NCBI GenBank assembly: GCA_028280485.1 | Contig: JANQLS010000170.1 | Location: 1-50,691 of the forward strand | Source: Planctomycetota bacterium | Lineage (GTDB): Bacteria > Planctomycetota > UBA8108 > JACQVS01 | Length of the DNA stretch: 50,691 bases | Direction of reading: 5' to 3' | In this document: piece by piece, positions 1 to 7,142 of the stretch | How the letters are laid out: each line of letters begins with the position of its first letter | How positions within the stretch are numbered: the first letter of the stretch is position 1 | Program-made: the position numbers and the translations under genes | Notes under the pieces: model-generated | Seen by the model: the letters and a program-made list of their open reading frames with translations, nothing else | What the model was told of the DNA's origin: nothing | The model's database searches: none

Positions 1-55
1 CAAGCCAAAGGCTTGCTTACGCGATGGAGCGACCGATAGTCGCGACCATCATTAC
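1..55. repeat. Double-hairpin repeat unit, truncated by the window edge
   Basis: This is one unit of the repeat family found in tandem at 892-1250. It has a first stem (CAAGCC-AAA-GGCTTG) and a second stem (GCGAC-CGATA-GTCGC), then CATCATTAC. The lexA stop codon (TAA on the minus strand, 52-54) lies inside the unit, so the repeat abuts and supplies the end of the gene. The left part lies outside the window. Confidence 0.8.
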
Positions 56-759
56 CGCGCCAGCCTAATAAGCCCCACGTAACGCCCGAAGATTTGAACA
101 TCAGAGTGATCTTCCTCGGTGATGACGATGGGCTCAAATCTTTCATTCTCGGGCAGCAAGGAAACCGATTTTTGAGTTTTTGATTTTCCTTTCGTTGTCG
201 ATCCCGACTTGGAGCGCGAAGAATTACGGTTGCTGTTCTTTTGGGTCGACCAACGCTTTAAAGTACCAGCGCCATCGATGGTGACGGCTGCAATTTGGCC
301 CTCTTCAACTTGAGGCTGTTTTCTAATGATGACGTGATCACCATTAAAAATCCCAGCTTCAACCATACTATCTCCCTGGATCTCTAAGGCGACGAGATCC
401 CCAGGCTTTGCTCCTCTTAAGAATAAACCGGGATCGATGTTGAGCTCGGGAAACTGATGAGATCCCGGCATGAGTGGATCGACATCGTCAGTCTCTACCT
501 CGTAATTTTCGATGGGTTCACCGGCAGCGATTTTTCCAACCACGGGTACTCCCGAGCCCCGAACGACTCGAATGCCCCGACTTTTACCCGACTTCTCAAT
601 TACCCCCGCTTCTTGTAAAGCTTTCAGATGTTTGTGAACAGTCGCCGGGGCGTTCAGACCAACGAGCTGACCGATTTCTCTCACCGTAGGATTTTCACCC
701 TTCGATTGAAGAAACAGAACGGCATCTAATATTTGTTGCTGCTTCGGGGTTAAAGTCAC
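52..759 (-). CDS. lexA: LexA repressor, SOS regulator (S24 self-cleaving)
   Basis: LexA represses DNA-damage genes and cuts itself when stimulated by RecA filaments. Residues 1-65 form the winged-helix DNA-binding domain (starts MTLTPKQQQ). The cleavage site is Ala79-Gly80 in KIAAGEP; the catalytic serine is Ser131 (GDSM) and the lysine is Lys168 (TLKRW). I chose the GTG at 759 because a GGGAAGGA ribosome site lies about 4 nt upstream and the product then begins like other LexA proteins; a GTG at 777 is the alternative. Two features are odd. A Ser/Lys/Asn-rich insert of about 30 residues (171-200) follows the catalytic lysine, and the segment between the cleavage site and the serine is longer than usual. 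No GAAC-N4-GTTC box lies directly upstream; two lie 1.7 kb upstream, before the neighbouring gene. A weak promoter-like pair (TTGGTC, 17 nt, TACAGT) lies at about 825-855. Family assignment is secure. Confidence 0.95.
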   Translation of the reverse strand: MTLTPKQQQILDAVLFLQSKGENPTVREIGQLVGLNAPATVHKHLKALQEAGVIEKSGKSRGIRVVRGSGVPVVGKIAAGEPIENYEVETDDVDPLMPGSHQFPELNIDPGLFLRGAKPGDLVALEIQGDSMVEAGIFNGDHVIIRKQPQVEEGQIAAVTIDGAGTLKRWSTQKNSNRNSSRSKSGSTTKGKSKTQKSVSLLPENERFEPIVITEEDHSDVQIFGRYVGLIRLAR

Positions 760-891
760 GATTTTCCTTCCCTTCACTCGAAAATCTTTACCTATCCCTT
801 ACAGGAATACTGAAGGAATACTGTATGGCGCGGCATGAGATCGACCAAAAAGCCACTCTCATCAATACCGTGCTGCTCCCGTTTTTATCGT

Positions 892-1250
892 GGAGCGTGC
901 AAGCCAAATGCTTGCTTACGCGTTGGAGCAGTAAGGAGTGGCCAACGGCCGCGACCATTACTACTGCTGTCTTTAGGAGTGCGCAAGCAAAGTGAGCTTG
1001 CACATTGGAGCGGCCGATAGCCGCGACCATCATTACCGCCGTCTTTAGGAGCGTGCAAGCCAAAGGCTTGCTTACGCGATGGAGCAGCCAATAGCTGCGA
1101 CCATCATTACAGTGGAGCGTGCAAGCCGAAGGCTTGCTTACGCGATGGAGCGGCCGATAGTCGCTCCCATCATTACTGCTGTCTTCAGGAGTGCGTGAAC
1201 CAAAGGTTCACTTGCACGATGGAGCGACCGATAGTCGCTCCCATTATTAC
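892..1250. repeat. Array of five tandem double-hairpin units (about 60-75 bp each)
   Basis: Five units begin at about 892, 976, 1048, 1114 and 1188. Each has two stems. Stem 1 varies as AAGCC/GGCTT in most units and GAACC/GGTTC in the last. Stem 2 varies as GCGAC/GTCGC, GCGGC/GCCGC and GCAGC/GCTGC. Changes in one arm are matched in the other, which suggests selection on a folded RNA or single-stranded DNA. Units are joined by CATCATTACYGC-type spacers. The array fills the gap between lexA and the upstream gene. REP/BIME-like elements are the nearest known analogue; the function is not known. Confidence 0.85.
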
Positions 1251-1257
1251 TGCACTG

Positions 1258-2073
1258 TTAGAATAATACTACAGTCAGTATCAATCCCGCCATAAGCGAT
1301 CCCGTCAGGGTGTGATCCCAAAAAGCTTTAGTTGTGATAAGCTCTTTTGCTTTGATCCAACCCTTAACGAGTTTTTCTCGGGCTTGTTCTAAACTTTTTG
1401 AATCCAGCCCTAAACTGGATTCATGACTCACGACAGCCCCATCTTGGGTCAACTCTAAGGAACTCACCCCCGATGGATCCAAGCTTGAAACTGGGGGTTG
1501 ACTGGAACTGGAAGTGATTTGAGGAAAAGAGATTTCAGAATCAAACTGAAACTCTTGCTGCTTAAATTCGGTACTATCAAGCTCATCAGGAACAACATCC
1601 AAATCTACCGCTCCATCCCCAGCTTTAAATGGCCCAGCTTTAAATGGCCCAGCTTTAAATGGCCCAGCTTTAGAAGCATTCTTTTTTCGAACCGGCAATA
1701 AGTCTCGCATCTCTTGATCATCAAAATAAGGAAGTAAGGGTTTTTGAATTTTCGACAAGAGAGATAGAGAGAGCCTAAAACCTGGAACAATGAAGCGACG
1801 AGCGAATTTACTGGCCTCACCTCGCCTCTTCTTGCTGTAGGAATCAGAGAACTCCTTTGGGCTGACTTGAGAGCTTCCCTTCTTACTTTGTGAATTTTCT
1901 CGCAGTGAACTTTTATTTGTAGCCTGCTCAATAAAAAACTCTTGGGCCTCGGGGACTCCCTTTAGAAAAGACACTCTTCTCTTTTGAGCGTCGATAGACT
2001 TCTTAGAGGAGAACCGAGAGTTCGATTTATTGCTTTTTTTAACTTTTAAGCTGGGAATGATACTGACTTGCAT
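1258..2073 (-). CDS. Unknown protein with C-terminal membrane anchor, probably SOS-linked
   Basis: No family is recognised. The 271-residue product has a long hydrophilic, Ser/Lys/Gln-rich and probably disordered body, and one hydrophobic segment in the last 20 residues (SLMAGLILTVVLF), giving a tail-anchored topology. There is no N-terminal signal peptide. A tandem GPFKA motif is encoded by a 15-bp repeat (1621-1672). The start is well supported: GGAGGAA lies 5 nt before ATG. It lies upstream of lexA on the same strand, and the nearest clear promoter (2509-2537) carries two LexA boxes, so SOS induction is inferred. A damage-induced membrane protein acting on division would fit the context, but nothing in the sequence proves it. 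It has no LysM domain. Confidence 0.7.
   Translation of the reverse strand: MQVSIIPSLKVKKSNKSNSRFSSKKSIDAQKRRVSFLKGVPEAQEFFIEQATNKSSLRENSQSKKGSSQVSPKEFSDSYSKKRRGEASKFARRFIVPGFRLSLSLLSKIQKPLLPYFDDQEMRDLLPVRKKNASKAGPFKAGPFKAGPFKAGDGAVDLDVVPDELDSTEFKQQEFQFDSEISFPQITSSSSQPPVSSLDPSGVSSLELTQDGAVVSHESSLGLDSKSLEQAREKLVKGWIKAKELITTKAFWDHTLTGSLMAGLILTVVLF
1621..1672. repeat. 15-bp tandem repeat inside a coding region
   Basis: The unit AGCTTTAAATGGCCC occurs three times exactly (1621-1665) plus a partial fourth. It is in frame, so copy-number change would add or remove the pentapeptide GPFKA without a frameshift. Confidence 0.95.
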
Positions 2074-2216
2074 GGTTCCTCCAGTATCGAATCGATTTCT
2101 TGGATACCACAGGCCTCTCGATCATGAGCAGGCTTAGGTCTGAAACTCGATTTCGTTTTTCTTAACTCTTCACTTTTTATAACTCTGTAGAATACCAAAA
2201 TAATCTTGGTTCCCAT
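2046..2216 (-). CDS. Possible small ORF (56 residues) in the SOS leader
   Basis: An open frame begins at ATG 2216 and ends at TAA 2046. It overlaps the start of the 1258-2073 gene by 28 nt out of frame, an arrangement that could couple their translation. The product starts MGTKIILVFYRVIK and contains two cysteines. No ribosome site better than GAG is seen, and no family is recognised. It could be a chance frame. Confidence 0.22.
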   Translation of the reverse strand: MGTKIILVFYRVIKSEELRKTKSSFRPKPAHDREACGIQEIDSILEEPCKSVSFPA

Positions 2217-2466
2217 TAATGGGTAGCTCTACAGGACGCCGAACTTCCACTGTCTTTTCTCTTGAGTCCTTAGGATGGTTAGATCCTTTCGACTCTTGCT
2301 CCTTGGACTGATCGAGAAGGCCATTCCTTCAATTCTCTTGTTCAAATTCTCTTCTTCATTTTCACTGTAGAGAATTCACTGTAGAGAATTCAGCCGCTGG
2401 GCCTCTTCATGGAGGATTCTTCAGTTCCTTCACTGAACGATTATTGAGGAACCCTCAACGGATGTT

Positions 2467-2486
2467 GCTGGGTGTGCACGCCCAGC
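2467..2486. promoter_or_regulatory. Palindrome just downstream of the predicted SOS transcription start
   Basis: GCTGGG(T)GTGCAC(G)CCCAGC is nearly self-complementary over 20 nt and overlaps the first LexA box by two bases. In a leftward transcript it would form a hairpin within the first 40 nt. It could stabilise the leader or bind a second regulator. Confidence 0.5.
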
Positions 2487-2500
2487 GAACAATTGTTCGC
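2485..2500. promoter_or_regulatory. LexA box 1
   Basis: GCGAACAATTGTTCGC is a perfect 16-nt palindrome matching the GAAC-N4-GTTC operator known from Gram-positive LexA. It covers about +2 to +17 relative to the predicted leftward start, so LexA binding would block the initiating polymerase. Confidence 0.8.
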
Positions 2501-2508
2501 GCCCATTG

Positions 2509-2537
2509 TTTATATCGAACATTTGTTCGCTCGCCAA
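2509..2537 (-). promoter_or_regulatory. Predicted sigma-70 promoter, SOS regulated
   Basis: On the minus strand TTGGCG (plus 2532-2537) and TATAAA (plus 2509-2514) are separated by exactly 17 nt. LexA box 2 sits inside the spacer and box 1 lies at the start site. The predicted start is near 2502, giving a leader of about 430 nt before the first gene at 2073. Transcription may continue into lexA, although the hairpin array lies in between. Confidence 0.6.
2516..2529. promoter_or_regulatory. LexA box 2
   Basis: CGAACATTTGTTCG matches GAAC-N4-GTTC. Its centre is 30 bp from that of box 1, close to three helical turns, so two LexA dimers could sit on the same face of the DNA. Confidence 0.75.
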
Positions 2538-2804
2538 AATGTTTCTCCTTAAAACCTCAAAATAGTCTTTTTCGGAACTTGGTCCTTCTGAGGACCACGG
2601 GCAGGAAACTTCTATAAAATATTTAAATACAAAACCTTAGAGATCAGTCCGGATTTAGTTTATCGACTATTGCCCCAGAACCCCGTCAGCGATTAAGCTC
2701 ATGGGCCACGGGTTAGGTCCATATTTACCAGACTTGTTCGCCTTCTTTGTTCAGGCTCAAGTTCAGCCAAAAATTAAATATAGATAGCTTAGAAAACTCT
2801 CATC

Positions 2805-4985
2805 ATGATTCTGATCGATTACATCGTGCTCATCGTTTATTTCCTCGTTCTAACTGGAATCGGTATCTATTGCATGAGGAGTGTGAAGAAGCAGGAAGAC
2901 TTCTTTCTAGGTAGTCGATCATTCGGAAAATTGGTTCAAACTTTCGCAGCCTTCGGCGCGGGTACGGGCGCAAACGACCCGGTAGTCTTAGGCCGAACGA
3001 CTTACACCAGCGGCTTGAGCGGCATCTGGTCGGTATTGATGTGGCTCTTCGTCACTCCGTTCTATTGGATCTTCGGCGTTTGGTATCGACGCATGCGTCA
3101 CCTCACCCTTGGGGATTGGTTCGTCGAACGCTATGAAAGTCGATCCCTGGGAGCGGCGTACACCATCTTCGGCCTTATGTTTTACTCCGTTTACTTAGCG
3201 GTGGCCTTCAGCGCGGTTGGAAAAGTTTGTGTACCTCTCATCGGATACACCCACGTTGATCTTCCGTTTTTTGCCGACCCCGTGAAGATCGAATCCCTCC
3301 TCGTCCCCGTGATTGGCTTAATCGTCGTCGTCTACGGGGCTCTGGGAGGTCTGCGAGCAGCTTACTTCACCGATCTAATTCAAGGAATCTTCATCATCTT
3401 CCTTTCGCTGATGCTGATCCCCTTCGGCTTAAAGGAACTCGTGGAAAAATTTGGGGATCCCACCACACAATCCTTCTTAGAAGGCTTCCGCTTGATGCAT
3501 GAGCAAGTTCCCGATGCTTACTTTAACATCATCGATAGCCCTCGCGGAGGTGAGTTCCCTCTCCACTACATCGCAGCTATCACCCTTCTCAATATGATTG
3601 GAATCGTGGTCCAACCTCACTTCATCGCTACGGGAGGAGGATCAGCCAAATCAGAAGACGCAGCGCGCGTGGGTTTAGTGGTAGGAAACTTCCTTAAGAG
3701 GTTGTGCACCGTGGGTTGGGCTCTAACTGGCCTTATTATCTTAGCTCTGATGGCCGACAAGATTTCAATCGCCCAAGACCCTGACCGAGCCTGGGGAATC
3801 GCTGCTTTAGAGATTCTAGGTCCCTTGAAAATGGGGCTCGTAGGTTTGATGCTCGCCTGTTTATTGGCAGCGCTGATGTCATCCGCCGATTGTTACATGC
3901 TCGTCACTTCCGGCCTAGTCGTCAGAAATCTTTATGTAGGTTACGTTCGCCCCGACGCATCAGAAAAGGAGTGCCTCTGGGTGGCGAGATGCTTCAGCTT
4001 TCTCCTCATTAGCTTGGCCGTTATTTTCAGCCTCTCTCAGCTCAATGTCTTCGACCAACTCAAGCTCGCCTGGGAGATCCCCATCGTCTTTGCCGCCCCG
4101 TTTTGGTTAGGATTGTTTTGGAGAAGAGCGAATACGAGAGCCGCCTGGGGAACGATCGCCTTCAGTGTATCGTTCTTTTTTATTCTCCCGATATTAATCC
4201 CGTTCGTGGCTCCCAACCTGAGAATGAGCGAGACTTTTACCAAAACGAATGAAATTATCACCACGACTTTGCTTCGTCCCGCGGCTCCCTCCGATGTCGC
4301 AAAAAGAAAGGCGGCCATCCAAGCCTGGGAACTAGCCAACGAAGAAGCAGAAACGGAAGAAGCGAAGCAAAAATTAGGTCCGAAACCCATTCCTTTAGAG
4401 CAAGGTGTGGTCTTCCGGGATGCCTATTCGACCGGAGGAAAATCGATCTATTGGAAAAAGGGAGTAAAAACTCCCGAAGGAGAAAGTCCACCTCGAACCG
4501 AAATTTCCAGAGTCGTGAGCCCGGACAACACGAAGGAAGAACTCAAAGAGAAATATACTGGACCTCTGATGGGGCAAGGCATCTTTAATTTCGAGCTTCT
4601 CCTCTACGATTTGGTGGGCATCGATCTCACTCAATTGGAAAACTCGACGTTAGAAACGATGCGCCTTCCCCCAAGATTGATCATGCCCTTTGTCGTGATG
4701 ATTCTTCTCAGCTTGGTCACGAGAAGAAACTCAAGAGAGGCTCTCGATCGTTATTACGTTAAGATGAAGACGCCCACGGAACCGGAGCCAGAAAAAGATA
4801 AGGAAGAGCTCAATAAAAGCTATAATGATCCTGATCGCTTTAACGAAAAACGACTCTTTCCTCAGTGGACCGGACTGGAGTTCTCCAAACCCAAGGTCAA
4901 TGATGTCGTTGGATTCATCGTTTGTTTCTTTGGAACTTTCGCCATCATCGGCTTGGCGATCTGGGTAGCCTCGATCGGAAGTTAA
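2805..4985 (+). CDS. Sodium:solute symporter family protein (SSS)
   Basis: This inner-membrane transporter should couple solute uptake to a sodium gradient. The first 460 residues have the SSS pattern: TM1 (IVLIVYFLVLTGIGIY), the short loop with EDFFLGSR, the GTGAND region, and later LLAALMSSADCYMLV, which matches the Na-site helix of the family. The protein is longer than usual (726 residues). A charged segment at about 470-620 interrupts the last helices, and two or three more helices follow, ending at the C-terminus. Substrate cannot be told. ATG 2805 has no strong ribosome site. The gene ends 4 nt inside the convergent glycosyltransferase gene. Confidence 0.88.
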   Translation: MILIDYIVLIVYFLVLTGIGIYCMRSVKKQEDFFLGSRSFGKLVQTFAAFGAGTGANDPVVLGRTTYTSGLSGIWSVLMWLFVTPFYWIFGVWYRRMRHLTLGDWFVERYESRSLGAAYTIFGLMFYSVYLAVAFSAVGKVCVPLIGYTHVDLPFFADPVKIESLLVPVIGLIVVVYGALGGLRAAYFTDLIQGIFIIFLSLMLIPFGLKELVEKFGDPTTQSFLEGFRLMHEQVPDAYFNIIDSPRGGEFPLHYIAAITLLNMIGIVVQPHFIATGGGSAKSEDAARVGLVVGNFLKRLCTVGWALTGLIILALMADKISIAQDPDRAWGIAALEILGPLKMGLVGLMLACLLAALMSSADCYMLVTSGLVVRNLYVGYVRPDASEKECLWVARCFSFLLISLAVIFSLSQLNVFDQLKLAWEIPIVFAAPFWLGLFWRRANTRAAWGTIAFSVSFFFILPILIPFVAPNLRMSETFTKTNEIITTTLLRPAAPSDVAKRKAAIQAWELANEEAETEEAKQKLGPKPIPLEQGVVFRDAYSTGGKSIYWKKGVKTPEGESPPRTEISRVVSPDNTKEELKEKYTGPLMGQGIFNFELLLYDLVGIDLTQLENSTLETMRLPPRLIMPFVVMILLSLVTRRNSREALDRYYVKMKTPTEPEPEKDKEELNKSYNDPDRFNEKRLFPQWTGLEFSKPKVNDVVGFIVCFFGTFAIIGLAIWVASIGS

Positions 4986-7072
4986 TCTTTATGAGCAAAC
5001 TCATATAGAAACGTTCCTTTGTGATGAATCAGGAGCTTAGCGTACTTGTTGAGGGTTGCCATCAAAAGCACTTGTTCTTTTCGATCGAGCCCTGATTTGA
5101 GACCGGAGTCATCGAAAACGAGCTCCCAACGAAACAAGAGGTGAGAGAATTGTCCCTCTTGAAACATTTTAAAAACTTGCTCTTCCGTCTTGCACGATTT
5201 CAAAATCGTGATCAGGGTGTGGTTCTCAAAGAGAGCATCCATATAGTAGGATCGTTTGACCAAGTACCCGGGATTTCCTGAGGCAGCGAGAAAGACTCGA
5301 GCATCTTGAGGCAGTTTTTCATTTAGAAAAGCAAATACCGGATAATCTCCACAGGCGATCTCCCGCTCTTTAAATCGATCTTCACTCTCCAAACCGAAGG
5401 CTACCGGTAAAGGATTGTGACTGGCAAAGCGCATCAGCATCGAACCCAAATTCAGAGTGAAGGCTCCGATCAGGGCGAAGGTTGCAATTCTCCGTGCGCC
5501 TAAACTTCGAAGCTCAACTACACCGTAGGCGATCACCACCGACAAGACGGCTAATGAGGGAATCAAGAATCGCATTTGACGAGTCGTTAAAACCCAAATC
5601 GCCACGAAGCACACAGTGAAGAACAATAGAATTTGCCCTAATCGCTTTCCTTTTAAAGCTAAGAACAAAAAGGGTGTTCCGATCAAGAATGCAGGCCCCA
5701 TCACCCCGTCAAAATTTTCTATCGATGAAAACTGAGCCTCAAAGGTCAATCTCCAGGGTAACTTCATCAAGCCCCACAAACTGGAGTCACCACCAAAATT
5801 CTTGAAGTAAATCGAAAGCGTTTGGGCTCGTTGGGCATCCCAACCTTCTCCTCCAAAGACGCTATAAAGGAAGGGGTAAAGTGGATTCCCCGTGAGAATG
5901 ATGTTCTTGAGGTACCAGGGTGAAACGACGACAATCGATACCGTTCCCAAGATAAAAAGGTCTTTGAAGATCTCTGATTTTTTACGGCTTCGCGCTAATC
6001 CCGAAATGATCAGGCCGAGTCCTAAAACGACACCGACTGCTCCCCCCGTGTATTTACAGCCGGCCCCAAAACCGATGAAAATTCCGGTTAAAACTAACAA
6101 TCCCGTTCTTCGATCCCCCATGGGTTCGACCCATCTTAAAAAAGCTAAGATGGCGATCATTTGGAAAAAGACTAAGGCTAAATCCACATAGGCCCAACTT
6201 GAAATAAGAGCCACGCTGGGAACAGTAGCAAAGATACAAGCAGCCAGACTTCCGCCTCGACCACCCGTGGCTCGAGAAGCCACCTTGGCAATCGTGGCTA
6301 CCGCTAAGACTCCGAATAACCAGTGAAACAAGTTCGCTAAAGGCTCCACTTCTAGTAAGAGCGCCAAGGTAAATAGCATTTCAGCGTTCTCGGGGAAGTT
6401 GGCGTAAAAGTTACCAGGGATAAATACAAGTCCACCTTCATTCACATAGGTCTCAGCCGCAGCCAGATGATAAACCAGAGCATCTTGGCTGATCGAAGGA
6501 GTTAAGCTTGAAAGAAAAGTGATCCCGGCGACTAACGCTAGAATTCCCCAGCAGATCTTTTCACTGAGGTCTAAAGGAGAGGATCGGGAAAATCGGCTCT
6601 TCAACTCTTTCCAAGCATTCCAAGGTGAGCCCGATACAAAACTCATTCCCACTAAAAGGCACCAGGCACTGGGTGTAGAGTAAAGCCTCAAGGCGCCTAA
6701 GAGAAAGACAGAAAGGCATAGAACTCCGAGGCCTAAAGCAAATTCATATAGCAGCCTCTCTGAACCAAAATGATCTTCATCACTCTTTTTATCGAAAGTG
6801 AATTCGTCGGTCCAATAACGAAAGAGACGAGCTCCCGTAGCCCAGGAAGCCCAAGCGCTCAAGACCAACAAGAGGGGAGCTTGAATAACTTTGGTAAGGA
6901 GTTGAGTCGGATCTCCCCCCCACCAAACGGCCAAACCTAAAAAGGAGAGCGTCCAAAATGCCGTTAGACTTGGGGAAAGGAATTTGGGAGGGCTTAGCTG
7001 GGAAGGGACTTCTCTTTCGGGCCCTTCATCTTCAAGCTGACTTTGAGGAACTTGGACTACAGTATCTTTCAT
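4982..7072 (-). CDS. Membrane glycosyltransferase, GT39/ArnT-like
   Basis: This polytopic protein of 696 residues has about 12 hydrophobic helices. The first periplasmic loop holds the family signature SQDALVYHLA (Asp197, His202), as in lipid-phosphate-sugar-dependent transferases such as ArnT and PMT. It would move a sugar from a polyprenyl-phosphate donor to an acceptor on the outer face of the inner membrane. The C-terminal 110 residues form a soluble periplasmic domain. It follows pilR on the same strand with a 70-nt gap, so it may be the last gene of the pilus operon, where a role in pilin or surface glycosylation would fit. Its 3' end overlaps that of the symporter gene by 4 nt. The exact acceptor is unknown. 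Confidence 0.8.
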   Translation of the reverse strand: MKDTVVQVPQSQLEDEGPEREVPSQLSPPKFLSPSLTAFWTLSFLGLAVWWGGDPTQLLTKVIQAPLLLVLSAWASWATGARLFRYWTDEFTFDKKSDEDHFGSERLLYEFALGLGVLCLSVFLLGALRLYSTPSAWCLLVGMSFVSGSPWNAWKELKSRFSRSSPLDLSEKICWGILALVAGITFLSSLTPSISQDALVYHLAAAETYVNEGGLVFIPGNFYANFPENAEMLFTLALLLEVEPLANLFHWLFGVLAVATIAKVASRATGGRGGSLAACIFATVPSVALISSWAYVDLALVFFQMIAILAFLRWVEPMGDRRTGLLVLTGIFIGFGAGCKYTGGAVGVVLGLGLIISGLARSRKKSEIFKDLFILGTVSIVVVSPWYLKNIILTGNPLYPFLYSVFGGEGWDAQRAQTLSIYFKNFGGDSSLWGLMKLPWRLTFEAQFSSIENFDGVMGPAFLIGTPFLFLALKGKRLGQILLFFTVCFVAIWVLTTRQMRFLIPSLAVLSVVIAYGVVELRSLGARRIATFALIGAFTLNLGSMLMRFASHNPLPVAFGLESEDRFKEREIACGDYPVFAFLNEKLPQDARVFLAASGNPGYLVKRSYYMDALFENHTLITILKSCKTEEQVFKMFQEGQFSHLLFRWELVFDDSGLKSGLDRKEQVLLMATLNKYAKLLIHHKGTFLYEFAHKD

Positions 7073-7142
7073 CAGGATTCATTTCGCTCTCAATGTCCCT
7101 CTCGAGAACACGCCCGTACTGCTTCGAAATCTAATCGCTCAC

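Larger units (their letters stand above)
2074..2804. other. Long divergent intergenic region with the SOS promoter
   Basis: This stretch separates the minus-strand unknown gene from the plus-strand symporter. It holds the dual LexA-box promoter (2485-2537), a 20-nt near-perfect palindrome (2467-2486), a 14-bp tandem duplication (TTCACTGTAGAGAA, 2361-2388), a small hairpin TTCAGT/ACTGAA (2419-2436) and the possible small ORF at 2046-2216. I see no clear promoter for the symporter; the AT-rich patch at 2608-2632 is the only candidate. Confidence 0.7.

Noticed and set aside
788..1091. Frames in the region between lexA and the upstream gene
   Set aside because: They are made of the hairpin repeat units; their apparent peptide repeats come from DNA repeats.
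892..1250. CRISPR array
   Set aside because: Units are contiguous and diverged double hairpins with no unique spacers of constant length, and no cas genes are present.
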